Positions 8,107-15,476 of a DNA stretch of 24,148 bases are shown here, in pieces. The stretch is from Bacillota bacterium (GTDB taxonomy: Bacteria > Bacillota > Clostridia > Lachnospirales > Lachnospiraceae). The stretch spans positions 1-24,148 of the forward strand of contig JAEWSD010000207.1 in the NCBI GenBank assembly GCA_023398615.1, in the 5' to 3' direction. Positions within the stretch are counted from its first letter, which is position 1. Each line of letters begins with the position of its first letter. The notes under the pieces are model-generated. The model was not told the DNA's origin, made no database searches, and saw nothing but the letters and a program-made list of their open reading frames with translations. A program made the translations under genes and the position numbers.

Positions 8107-8202
8107 AAAAAAATGAAGTGCCAATCGCAAGGTATATTGTCGGCTGTACGACACACATGGACCCCATTCTCGGAGATTCATGAAAACCTTTGATTGACAC
8201 TT
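8107..8202 (-). terminator. Terminator-like structure after cheR with long branched loop
   Basis: In minus-strand RNA AAGTGTCAATC (8202-8192) pairs with GATTGGCACTT (8126-8116) over 11 bp with one G-U pair, followed by CATTTTTTT. The enclosed 65 nt contain a possible AAGGT/ACCTT continuation and a TGTCG/CGACA hairpin. The T-run and position, 19 nt after the cheR stop, suggest an intrinsic terminator. The large branched interior is atypical and may be a small structured RNA. Confidence 0.5.
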
Positions 8203-8221
8203 AATAAAAGCTGTCTCATTG

Positions 8222-9001
8222 CTAAATTTTTTTATAAAAAAAAGATTTATACGAGGCAAAATTTAAATTCTGCGGCTGTATGATCTGTTCCGTACTTCCT
8301 ACAAACAGTACCGCATCTTTTTTTAAAGAGAGATTAAAGTTCTTATAAATATCGTCCTTTGCTTCTTCCGTAAAATAGATCAACACATTTCTGCATATAA
8401 TTAAATCACATTGGCTCGGATAAGGATCTAAAAGCAAATTATGCTGTTTAAAATCCACACAGGCTTTAACACTGTCGGAAATCTGATAAGTCTTATCATT
8501 GATTTCACGAAAATATTTATTTAAGAAGTCTTCAGGAAGCCCCTTTAAACTCTTAATATTATAAAGACCCAGTTTTGCTTTTTCAAGCACCTGCATATCA
8601 ATATCCGTAGCAATGACTTTTATCCGTGCAAGCGGCATAAACTTCGACAAAAGCATTACCAGCGAATACGGTTCATCTCCGGTGGAACAGGCAGCACTCC
8701 ATATCTTTAAATTATTACCGAACTTCTGGAATAAATACGGCAGTACTTCATTCTCCAACAGCTTCCATTGTTCCGGATTGCGATAAAATTCTGAAACATT
8801 AATAGTCAGGTAGTTAACAAATTCATCAAATAAAACGGTATCTTTCCTTAATGCGTTCACAAAATCGGAATAGGACGCTTGCTTATGCTTCGCAATTAAA
8901 GCATCGATTCTCCGTTTCATTTGACGTTCCTTATATGCATTCAGGTTAATCTTGGTAATCTTGTATACTTGATCCTTAAATGACTCGTAGTTGTCAACCA
9001 A
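8222..9001 (-). CDS. cheR: CheR-type chemotaxis protein methyltransferase
   Basis: SAM-dependent glutamate methyltransferase that modifies chemoreceptors for adaptation. The 259-aa protein has an N-terminal helical domain (about 1-70, with the basic KERQMKRRI stretch) and a Rossmann domain with the SAM motif WSAACSTGDEPYSL at 101-114, the acidic loop ATDID near 131-135 and the LIICRNVLIYF segment. The start is a TTG preceded by AAGGGGTG at 7 nt; no better in-frame ATG is available. No other chemotaxis or flagellar gene is in the window, so it is a solitary cheR between the S1 gene and plsX. CheR-like domains also occur in non-chemotactic methyltransferases, so the partner is inferred. Confidence 0.92.
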   Translation of the reverse strand: MVDNYESFKDQVYKITKINLNAYKERQMKRRIDALIAKHKQASYSDFVNALRKDTVLFDEFVNYLTINVSEFYRNPEQWKLLENEVLPYLFQKFGNNLKIWSAACSTGDEPYSLVMLLSKFMPLARIKVIATDIDMQVLEKAKLGLYNIKSLKGLPEDFLNKYFREINDKTYQISDSVKACVDFKQHNLLLDPYPSQCDLIICRNVLIYFTEEAKDDIYKNFNLSLKKDAVLFVGSTEQIIQPQNLNFASYKSFFYKKI

Positions 9002-9052
9002 GTTAAAGCACCCCTTTATAATCCATTCGTCTTTCCGTTAAGAGTCAATGAA

Positions 9053-10234
9053 TTATTCTTCTGTTGTAGATTCTTTCGGCACATCCGTGCCTGCATCAGC
9101 ACTTGCGTCAGTGCCGGCGCTTTCATTTGTGTCAGCAGCCGTACCCGCATCGGCGCTTGCGCTTGGAGCCGTATTTTCTTCCTGAGTATCCAAAGCTTTG
9201 ATGCTTAAGCTGATCTTTTTTTCTTCACTGTTGAAATCAACTACCCGGGCGGTTATTTCCTGTCCTATCTTTAAGACATCGGAAGGCTTATCCACATGTT
9301 CCCTGGAAATTTGGGATACATGAAGTAATGCGTCCACACCCGGCTCTAATTCGATAAAGGCTCCAAAATCGGTCATTCTGGCCACCTTGCCGTTCACTAC
9401 GGTACCAACCGCATAGTTGTCGGCCGCTTTAATCCACGGATTTGCATCCTCGAACTTAAGACTGAGTGCAATTTTTTCACCTGCGATATCTTTGATAAGA
9501 ACCTTAATGGTATCACCAACTTTTAAAATCTTCTTAGGATTCTCAACCCTTCCCCAGGACATTTCGGAAATATGAAGAAGCCCGTCGGCACCGCCAAGAT
9601 CTATAAATGCACCGAAATCGGTTACATTCTTAATAACACCTTCGACAACCATACCCGCACTGATTCTTTCAAACAGTTCCTTCTGCATCTCCTGTTTCTT
9701 GGCAACCAGCAGCTGCTTACGGTCACCTATGATTCTTCTTCTCTTCGGATTGAATTCACTGATTACAAATTCAATTTCCTGTCCTGCGTATTTTGCCAGG
9801 TTCTTTTCGTAGCTGTCGGATACCAGGCTTGCCGGAATGAAGATTCTGGTCTCATCAAGAATAACGCTTAAACCGCCGTCCAGTACGGTAGCTACCTTAG
9901 CCTTCAGTACTTCCTTATTGTTGAAAGCTTCCTCAAGGCGTTTGCTTCCTTTTTCCGCAGCCAGTCTCTTATAGGTCAGGAGAACTTGTCCTTCACCGTC
10001 GTTTACTTTGATTACTTTGGCCTGCATTGTGTCGCCTTCCTTAACGACAGTGGTCAAATCGACATTGGGGGTATTTGTATATTCGCTTCTAGTAATGATT
10101 CCGTCAGCTTTATAGCCTATATTCAATACGATTTCGTCTTCTTTTACACGTATTACAGTGCCCTCTACTACCTCTCCGTTGTGTATTGTTTTTAATGATT
10201 CCTCCAATAATTGTTCAAAACTCATTTCTGACAT
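9053..10234 (-). CDS. S1 RNA-binding domain protein (ribosomal S1-like)
   Basis: Likely binds mRNA on the ribosome. Four S1/OB-fold repeats are visible at roughly 18-89, 107-175, 194-261 and 276-346. The last two are the most canonical (VTDFGAF, DGLLHISE, MTDFGAF, DALLHVSQ). The 393-aa length fits the short Gram-positive S1 homologues rather than the six-domain proteobacterial S1. Residues 351-393 form an acidic A/S/T/D-rich tail containing the heptapeptide ASADAGT twice. The ATG is preceded by AAGGAGG (10-nt spacer) located inside ispH, and the two genes overlap by 13 nt. In some Clostridia an S1 array is fused to IspH; here they are separate frames. Often annotated rpsA, though orthology to S1 proper is uncertain. 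Confidence 0.93.
   Translation of the reverse strand: MSEMSFEQLLEESLKTIHNGEVVEGTVIRVKEDEIVLNIGYKADGIITRSEYTNTPNVDLTTVVKEGDTMQAKVIKVNDGEGQVLLTYKRLAAEKGSKRLEEAFNNKEVLKAKVATVLDGGLSVILDETRIFIPASLVSDSYEKNLAKYAGQEIEFVISEFNPKRRRIIGDRKQLLVAKKQEMQKELFERISAGMVVEGVIKNVTDFGAFIDLGGADGLLHISEMSWGRVENPKKILKVGDTIKVLIKDIAGEKIALSLKFEDANPWIKAADNYAVGTVVNGKVARMTDFGAFIELEPGVDALLHVSQISREHVDKPSDVLKIGQEITARVVDFNSEEKKISLSIKALDTQEENTAPSASADAGTAADTNESAGTDASADAGTDVPKESTTEE
9085..9160 (-). repeat. In-frame direct repeat encoding ASADAGT
   Basis: Two 22-bp units, at 9085-9106 and 9139-9160, match at most positions and are offset by 54 bp (18 codons). They encode the duplicated ASADAGT in the disordered acidic tail of the S1 protein. 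Confidence 0.7.
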
Positions 10235-11064
10235 GCGGTATGAACCTCCTTGATAATATTATTTGGGGTGGAAGCCCCTGCTGTAATACCTACGCTACGA
10301 AAAGATTTGAGTTCCTCCAAATCCAGGTCTCCAAGTGTCTGTATATAGTAAGTATTTTCACATTCTAATTTAGATATTTCGTAAAGCTTTTGGGTGTTCG
10401 AACTATGACGTCCGCCGATGATAATCATTGCATCAGACTCCTTTGCAAGCTGTCTTGCTTCCGCCTGACGTTCCTCCGTTGCGTTACATATCGTATTTAA
10501 AACAATTATATCATAATCCATTTTCGATATAATTTCAACTATATCTTGAAAATTCTTGTAATTAAATGTCGTCTGTGATACAATACATACCGTTTGATTA
10601 CCCGCAAGTTTAAATTTCTCGGCATCGGAAACCGATTCTATAACTGTATAATTATTATTGCACCAGCCCTTGATTCCTTCGACTTCGGGATGCTTATCAT
10701 TACCGACTATGATAATATAATGCCCCGATTCACTATGTTCCCTTACTATTCTATGGATTTTTAAAACAAACGGACAGGTAGCGTCTGCGATATCCAGGCC
10801 CTGTGCTTTGACGATATCATAGATTTCCTTAGAAACACCATGAGAACGTATGATTATTGTACCCTCTGTAACGGCTTTTAATTCTTCTATCGTCTGAATG
10901 AGACCGACACCCCGGGCTTGAAGATCCTTCACTACTTCGTCATTATGAATGATCGGTCCGTAAGTATAAACCTTTTTTCCTTTTTCCACTTCTTCATAAA
11001 CCAGGTCTACGGCTCTTTTAACACCAAAGCAAAACCCTGCCGTCTTAGCTAATACTGCTTTCAT
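10222..11064 (-). CDS. ispH: 4-hydroxy-3-methylbut-2-enyl diphosphate reductase IspH
   Basis: Iron-sulfur enzyme for the last step of the MEP isoprenoid pathway, giving IPP and DMAPP. The 280-aa protein carries the three cluster-binding cysteines C12 (GFCFGVKRA), C97 (DATCPFV) and C193 (NTICNATEERQ), the proton-relay Glu127 in HPEVEG, the SQTTFN motif and the C-terminal GRHSSNTQKL and GASTPNN segments. I prefer the ATG at 11064, 8 nt after the AAGGT that lies in the last cmk codons. A GTG at 11070 overlapping the cmk stop is possible and would add two residues. It sits between cmk and the S1 gene, a conserved clostridial operon. Confidence 0.97.
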   Translation of the reverse strand: MKAVLAKTAGFCFGVKRAVDLVYEEVEKGKKVYTYGPIIHNDEVVKDLQARGVGLIQTIEELKAVTEGTIIIRSHGVSKEIYDIVKAQGLDIADATCPFVLKIHRIVREHSESGHYIIIVGNDKHPEVEGIKGWCNNNYTVIESVSDAEKFKLAGNQTVCIVSQTTFNYKNFQDIVEIISKMDYDIIVLNTICNATEERQAEARQLAKESDAMIIIGGRHSSNTQKLYEISKLECENTYYIQTLGDLDLEELKSFRSVGITAGASTPNNIIKEVHTACQK

Positions 11065-11066
11065 AA

Positions 11067-11744
11067 TCACTTACCTTCACATTTTTTATGATACAATTCA
11101 ATAATCCTGTCAATGACCTGATCTATGGATAAATCGGAGGAGTCAATAAGGACGGCGTCCGCAGCCTGGCGAAGCGGTGATATCTCACGGTTCATATCCT
11201 GGTTATCCCTTGCTATGATATCCTGCTCGATTGCATGTATATCGCATCCGGCTCCCTTTTCAGCAAGCTCCGCATAGCGCCTTCTGGCCCGCTCCTTCGA
11301 GCTTGCCGTCAGATATATCTTTAAATCGGCATTCGGAAGCACTACGGTTCCGATATCCCTGCCATCCATGATGACATTTGCCGTTGCGGCCAGTTCCCTC
11401 TGCAAATCAACCATTTTAGTACGCACCCCGCTATGTCTGGCCACGGCAGAGGCCATCTTCCCGACCTCCTCGGAGCGGAGCAGCCCCGTGACATTTTCAC
11501 CGTTTAAGATTACCTGCTGTTCCCCGTTCATGTATTCTATCGTGACATGGACAAGATTACAGGCCTGTGTAATTGCAGGCGCATCCTCCGGATCAACCTT
11601 CTGCCGTATTGCGTACAAAGCCATTGCCCGGTACATCGCACCGGTATCTACGTAAATGAATCTGAGCTTTTTTGCAACACCTTTTGCAATCGTACTTTTC
11701 CCTGCACCGGCAGGCCCGTCTATTGCTATATTATAGTATTTCAT
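11067..11744 (-). CDS. cmk: (d)CMP kinase
   Basis: Phosphorylates CMP and dCMP to the diphosphates. The 225-aa protein has the P-loop GPAGAGKS at 10-17, the AMYRA segment (37-41), the IMDGRDIGTVVLP motif of the CMP-binding domain and the RARRRYAEL lid region, matching bacterial Cmk in length. The ATG is set by homology (MKYYNIAIDG). No Shine-Dalgarno is seen at normal distance; an AAAGG lies about 18 nt upstream. ispH follows directly. Two hairpins occupy the gap upstream of it. Confidence 0.97.
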   Translation of the reverse strand: MKYYNIAIDGPAGAGKSTIAKGVAKKLRFIYVDTGAMYRAMALYAIRQKVDPEDAPAITQACNLVHVTIEYMNGEQQVILNGENVTGLLRSEEVGKMASAVARHSGVRTKMVDLQRELAATANVIMDGRDIGTVVLPNADLKIYLTASSKERARRRYAELAEKGAGCDIHAIEQDIIARDNQDMNREISPLRQAADAVLIDSSDLSIDQVIDRIIELYHKKCEGK

Positions 11745-11767
11745 ATTTATTTTTGCCGTATACCTTT

Positions 11768-11817
11768 GTTTACAGACGTAAACTGCCTCTTATAAACCGT
11801 TTCATCCTAAGAGGCAG
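11768..11817 (-). other. Two adjacent hairpins between flavoprotein gene and cmk
   Basis: A perfect 10-bp inverted repeat (CTGCCTCTTA at 11783-11792 with TAAGAGGCAG at 11808-11817, 15-nt loop) is directly followed in minus-strand RNA by a 6-bp hairpin with a 4-nt loop (GTTTAC/GTAAAC, 11768-11783). Neither is followed by a T-run, so this is not a good intrinsic terminator. Confidence 0.6.
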
Positions 11818-11846
11818 GCACAATATCCTTTCGTGTAATTTTATTC

Positions 11847-13076
11847 CTATACCGCATTGCCGGCAATGTAAGCCGTCGACCAGGCAATCTGAAGGTTGAA
11901 GCCTCCCGTTAACGCATCCAGATCAAGTACTTCACCTGCAAAATATACATTTGATACGAATTTTGATTCCATAGTGGACGGATTTATCTCCTTTACCTGA
12001 ATTCCGCCCCTAGTAATGACCGCCTCGTTATAATCCCGAAGACGCGTAATATGGAATTCCAGGCCCTTTAACAAACTAACCAGATGAAACCGTTCTTCCC
12101 TTGTAATCAGATTAACCTTTTTCTCAGGGTCGATTTTACTTAATTCTATTATAACTGGTATTAGCTTTCGTGGCAATAGCTGATCCAGCGCATTCTTATA
12201 TTGTTTGTTACTTAATTCTTCAAAATCCCTTAAAATCCTTGCATCCAGCTGTTCTTTTGATAATGCGGGCTTTAAGTCGATCCGAAGCAGAAGATCCTTA
12301 TTCTCCATATACCGGATGCAATAACTGCTGGCACTGAGTATAACCGGGCCGCTTACACCGTAATGAGTAAAGAGCAGTTCTCCGAAATCAGAGTAAACTT
12401 CTTTATTTTTTGAGGTTATGCTAATTTTTACATTTCTTAACGACAGGCCCTGCAATTCCTTTGCGATACCCTCTTCCTTCATATTCATCGGAACCAGGCA
12501 GGGGTACAGCTTCGTAACCGAATGCCCCATGTCTTTTGCAAAACGGTAACCGTCTCCGGTAGAGCCGGTAGCCTGATAGGACAATCCTCCGGTAGCTATA
12601 ATTAATTTATCTGCGTATAGTATATCCTGATTCTTCATCCGCACTCCGCGGAATACATTACCTTCCGTTATTATGCCGCAGGCTTCGTTATTGTAACGGA
12701 TATCGACATTAAGCTTTTTCAGCTCCCGCAATAATACCGCAATTACATCGGATGATTTATCGGACTCGGGAAATACCCTGTTTCCCCTTTCCGTCTTCGT
12801 CTTGAGTCCGAGCTGCCCAAAGAAATCTATCGTGTCTAAATTACTGAATGCATAAAAGGAGGCGTAGAGGAACTTTGGATTGGTTACCACATTCCGGAAC
12901 AATTCTTCCGTGTCACAGGCATTTGTAAGGTTGCATCTTCCTTTCCCTGTAATAAACAGCTTCTTGCCGAGCTTATCGTTTTTCTCCAACAGAATTACTT
13001 CATTGCCGTTTCTTGCCGCAAATATGGAAGCAAGCATCCCGGCCGCACCGCCGCCGATAACAATTACCTTCTCCAC
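11847..13076 (-). CDS. HI0933/YhiN-family NAD(P)/FAD-dependent oxidoreductase
   Basis: Predicted cytosolic flavoprotein. The 409-aa length, the N-terminal dinucleotide-binding motif IGGGAAGM (7-14), the family hallmark TGKGRCNLTN (about 44-53), the TGGLSYQATGSTGDGY segment and the C-terminal FAGEVLDLDALTGGFNLQ assign it to the HI0933 (BaiN/YhiN) group. Family members have been linked to bile-acid or other reductive steps, but for this gene no substrate can be inferred. The start is a GTG preceded by GGGAG at 6 nt. It is the first gene of the group leading into cmk-ispH-S1, a neighbourhood often seen in Clostridia. Confidence 0.93.
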   Translation of the reverse strand: MEKVIVIGGGAAGMLASIFAARNGNEVILLEKNDKLGKKLFITGKGRCNLTNACDTEELFRNVVTNPKFLYASFYAFSNLDTIDFFGQLGLKTKTERGNRVFPESDKSSDVIAVLLRELKKLNVDIRYNNEACGIITEGNVFRGVRMKNQDILYADKLIIATGGLSYQATGSTGDGYRFAKDMGHSVTKLYPCLVPMNMKEEGIAKELQGLSLRNVKISITSKNKEVYSDFGELLFTHYGVSGPVILSASSYCIRYMENKDLLLRIDLKPALSKEQLDARILRDFEELSNKQYKNALDQLLPRKLIPVIIELSKIDPEKKVNLITREERFHLVSLLKGLEFHITRLRDYNEAVITRGGIQVKEINPSTMESKFVSNVYFAGEVLDLDALTGGFNLQIAWSTAYIAGNAV

Positions 13077-13249
13077 TCTTTACTCCCGTCTGCGTGCGAA
13101 GCACGCATGTAAATAATGTATATATAATAAGAACAAAGTTTACTTACGGAACGCTTTTATCGTATGAGACGAACTTTTCTATACGATGAAAGAATTCCGA
13201 CTTTTACCGCATATAACAGTCGGAATTCTTGAAATATTCTATGCTGTGT
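13077..13249 (-). other. Intergenic region with three inverted repeats
   Basis: Following the lipoprotein gene in minus-strand RNA come a perfect 13-bp stem (AAGAATTCCGACT 13190-13202 with AGTCGGAATTCTT 13218-13230, 15-nt loop), a 7-bp stem (ATCGTAT 13159-13165 with ATACGAT 13181-13187), and then, near the next start, a 7-bp GC-rich stem with a 3-nt loop (TGCGTGC/GCACGCA, about 13090-13106). The first is a plausible weak terminator for the lipoprotein gene although its T-run is short. Promoter-like AT-rich sequence lies at about 13110-13140 but no hexamer pair is convincing. Confidence 0.5.
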
Positions 13250-13909
13250 TTATTTCGTAAGGTTTCCGTCCAGGTAAACTTCGTTTATGCCAAACTCTAA
13301 ATGTCCGGAAGTATAGGCCTGTCCTTCCTTACGAAAGATTACCTTCGGATAGTTGTCCTTCAAATTATCGACAAGGCTCTGGGCAAAAGCATTCAAAATA
13401 GTATCTTCCAAGCCGATGCCTACATTTGACAAAGGCGGCTGGTCGGACTTAAAGCTTACGATCACCGCGTCATCCTTCGTCGTAACCTCGTCTATCCCCA
13501 CCGTAATTAAACGGTCCGCAAGGGAATCCGCTACCAGATCTACGATTAACCGGGGTGTTATCTCACTGTCCTGAGGAACAAGAGCGGATACCATTTCAAC
13601 TTCAAGATTTGATTCATTCAGTGTATATATGGATATCTCCTTTGTTGCCGCCGGTTCTACGGATTCCTCTTTCGTATCCGTGCCGGTATTCCCGGAATCG
13701 TCCGGATTTACAACAGTATCTTGTATCATTTTCTTATCAGAATCGTTACTTTCCTGACTGTCCATGCTGTCGTCCGACAAAATATCTTGCGTATCCGACA
13801 CCGTTTGTCCGTCATCTTTTTTTGTGTCTGATTTTGCACATGCGGTAACCGACAGTGCCAAAGCAAGAATCATGACAGAAAGGAAGCCTTTTATATTTTT
13901 ATTTTTCAT
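13250..13909 (-). CDS. Lipoprotein with GerMN-like domain
   Basis: Predicted membrane-anchored, extracytoplasmic lipoprotein of 219 aa. It has a basic start, a hydrophobic helix and the lipobox SVTAC with Cys24 as the lipidation site, then a long D/S/T/K-rich linker to about residue 90. The folded C-terminal part (about 95-219) resembles the GerMN domain of sporulation and germination proteins: a repeated ITPRLIVDLVADSLAD-type helix, a DAVIVSF strand, a helix near ILNAFAQSLVDNL and a VIFRKEG strand. The domain assignment is by eye and moderately sure. The start is the ATG behind AAGGAG (6-nt spacer); an upstream in-frame start at 13933 would add 8 residues before the signal. It stands between cinA and the flavoprotein gene with gaps on both sides, so it is probably its own unit. 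Function unknown. Confidence 0.75.
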   Translation of the reverse strand: MKNKNIKGFLSVMILALALSVTACAKSDTKKDDGQTVSDTQDILSDDSMDSQESNDSDKKMIQDTVVNPDDSGNTGTDTKEESVEPAATKEISIYTLNESNLEVEMVSALVPQDSEITPRLIVDLVADSLADRLITVGIDEVTTKDDAVIVSFKSDQPPLSNVGIGLEDTILNAFAQSLVDNLKDNYPKVIFRKEGQAYTSGHLEFGINEVYLDGNLTK

Positions 13910-14055
13910 AAGCCACTCCTTACTTATAACCATTATCGCAAAATAATAATATGCTTTAACTATGTCATTTTTATGTTAAATTATTGTTATTTTAAGGCTT
14001 TTTATACCTAAGCAGGCCGTGATTATGAAAAGTTTATCCGTTCTTTATATGATCT

Positions 14056-15318
14056 TTATATTTCGATGCCTTCCAGCTCGTTAAGGATAGTTGTCCGTAT
14101 CAGATTCAGGGCCTGAACCACCGTTGCTTCCCTGATCTTCTGCCGGTTTCCTTTGAACCGGAATTCCTTCACGATAATTTTATCGTTCAGCGCGCAGGCT
14201 ATAAATACAAGTCCTACTGGTTTTTTATCGCTTCCGCCGTCCGGTCCGGCCAGTCCGGTAACCGCCGCCGAGATATTACTGCCGGAAGCAAGCAATGCGC
14301 CTGAGGCCATTTCCGATGCGGTTTCCTTACTGACCGCACCGAATTTTTTAAGGGTTTCCGCAGATACCTTCAGATATTTCTGTTTTGCTTCATTGGAATA
14401 GGTAATAAACCCTTCGTTTAAAACAGCGGAAGCACCGGGAACATTAACGATCCTTCCGGTCAGCAGGCCGGCAGTGCAGGATTCCGCAGTTGTTAAGGTC
14501 AAATGATGTTTTTGCAGAAGCTTTACTACCGTATCCTCCAGGGTTTCATTCTCACACGTGGTATAGATATTGGAAGAAAAACGAGTCCATAATTCTTTTA
14601 CTATCGGAGCAACCAGCCTTTTCCCTTGATCTATACTATCGGCCTTCGCCGTGACGCGAAGATGCACCTCTCCGGTTTTGGCATAAGGAGCAATCGTGGG
14701 ATTCGTCTGCCCGCCGATCAGATCGGCTATCATGGTTTCCGCCTTGCTTTCTCCGATGCCGCACAATTTCACCATCTCGGAATACAGGACTCCTGTCTGC
14801 AAGCTCTTAAGATAGGGATAAATACTTTGCTCAAACATTGGAATGAGTTCATTGGGCGGTCCCGGCATCAGTATGACCGTTTTCCCTTCCTCCGCAGCTA
14901 CGATTAGTCCGGGCGCCGTGCCGTTTTCATTGTCTACAACTGTAGAACCCTCAATGATCATAGCCTGCTTCCAGTTATTTTCCGTAATATTCCCTGCCTT
15001 CACCTCACGGAAATAAGCCGCAATACGCATTTTGGTATGAACATCCTCGATAAGCCTTCTTTTTAATATGTCTGCCGTTACCTCCTTGGTCAGGTCATCC
15101 TTTGTAGGACCTAAGCCGCCGGTTAACAGCACAAGATCAGAGCGTGACAAGGCCGTTCTGATTACTTCGCCCAACCGTTCCTCGTTATCCCCAACCGAAA
15201 CCTGATAATAGCTGGAAATGCCAAGCTCCGCACACTTCCCTGCCAGATAGTTAACATTCGTATTTACTATATTGCCGAGGAGAATCTCCGTACCGACACT
15301 GATTAATTCCGCTACCAT
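14056..15318 (-). CDS. cinA: CinA family protein (competence/damage-inducible; NMN amidohydrolase-like)
   Basis: The 420-aa protein combines an N-terminal MoaB/COG1058-type domain (SVGTEILLGNIVNTN, LTGGLGPTKDDLTKEV) with a C-terminal PncC-type domain (TTAESCTAGLL, GFITYSNEAKQKYL, TGLAGPDGG). Family members hydrolyse ADP-ribose and/or deamidate nicotinamide mononucleotide in pyridine-nucleotide salvage, and CinA is linked to competence. The frame is open for 54 more codons upstream, but that stretch translates the intergenic hairpins and is not CinA-like; the start MVAELISVGTE gives the family length. The Shine-Dalgarno there is weak (GGGCG). It follows pgsA; recA, which often comes next in Firmicutes, is absent. 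Confidence 0.95.
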   Translation of the reverse strand: MVAELISVGTEILLGNIVNTNVNYLAGKCAELGISSYYQVSVGDNEERLGEVIRTALSRSDLVLLTGGLGPTKDDLTKEVTADILKRRLIEDVHTKMRIAAYFREVKAGNITENNWKQAMIIEGSTVVDNENGTAPGLIVAAEEGKTVILMPGPPNELIPMFEQSIYPYLKSLQTGVLYSEMVKLCGIGESKAETMIADLIGGQTNPTIAPYAKTGEVHLRVTAKADSIDQGKRLVAPIVKELWTRFSSNIYTTCENETLEDTVVKLLQKHHLTLTTAESCTAGLLTGRIVNVPGASAVLNEGFITYSNEAKQKYLKVSAETLKKFGAVSKETASEMASGALLASGSNISAAVTGLAGPDGGSDKKPVGLVFIACALNDKIIVKEFRFKGNRQKIREATVVQALNLIRTTILNELEGIEI

Positions 15319-15356
15319 TTTATCGCCCGCTTTTCTGTCATTTTTATACCCGTTGC

Positions 15357-15384
15357 ATAACATATCTGCGTGCAGATATGTTAT
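15357..15384 (-). other. Perfect 13-bp palindromic hairpin upstream of cinA
   Basis: ATAACATATCTGC (15357-15369) and its exact reverse complement (15372-15384) are separated by two bases. The stem can be lengthened by two G-C pairs past a single bulged A. It lies about 40 nt upstream of the cinA start. No T-run follows, so it is not an intrinsic terminator. Confidence 0.65.
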
Positions 15385-15397
15385 TGCCACAAACAAT

Positions 15398-15444
15398 GAA
15401 GAAGTACAAAATGAAATTCTCCAGATTTCATTTTGGAGTTCTTC
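15398..15444 (-). other. Inverted repeat between pgsA and cinA
   Basis: CAAAATGAAAT (15407-15417) pairs with ATTTCATTTTG (15425-15435) over 11 bp with a 7-nt loop. An outer 6-bp helix GAAGAA/TTCTTC (15398-15403, 15439-15444) lies beyond a symmetric 3x3 internal loop. The outer arm overlaps the conserved flank of the dispersed hairpin repeat at 15435-15474. Confidence 0.55.
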
Positions 15445-15474
15445 CAAGTGTGAAGATGTTTTTCCTTCACACTT
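15435..15474 (-). repeat. Dispersed hairpin repeat, copy A (3' of pgsA)
   Basis: In minus-strand orientation: a 10-bp stem AAGTGTGAAG/CTTCACACTT with a 9-nt A-rich loop, then GGAAGAACTCC. It begins two bases after the pgsA stop. A second copy with the same stem, similar loop and GAAAGAACTCC flank lies at 19324-19364. The T-run after the stem is on the plus strand, so it would terminate antisense rather than sense transcripts. Confidence 0.75.
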
Positions 15475-15476
15475 TT

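Noticed and set aside
8107..8202. Cyclic di-GMP or other known riboswitch between cheR and plsX
   Set aside because: A chemotaxis neighbour made this worth testing by eye, but I found none of the conserved core sequences of the common riboswitch classes.
7969..8259. 96-codon minus-strand frame between plsX and cheR
   Set aside because: It overlaps the cheR 3' end, crosses the cheR terminator-like structure and the plsX promoter, and its product has no family-like pattern. It is neither L32 nor DUF177.
13910..14055. Promoter for the GerMN-like lipoprotein
   Set aside because: A GATAAT is present about 25 nt before the start codon, but no -35 hexamer at 16-18 bp is convincing, so it is not listed as a feature.
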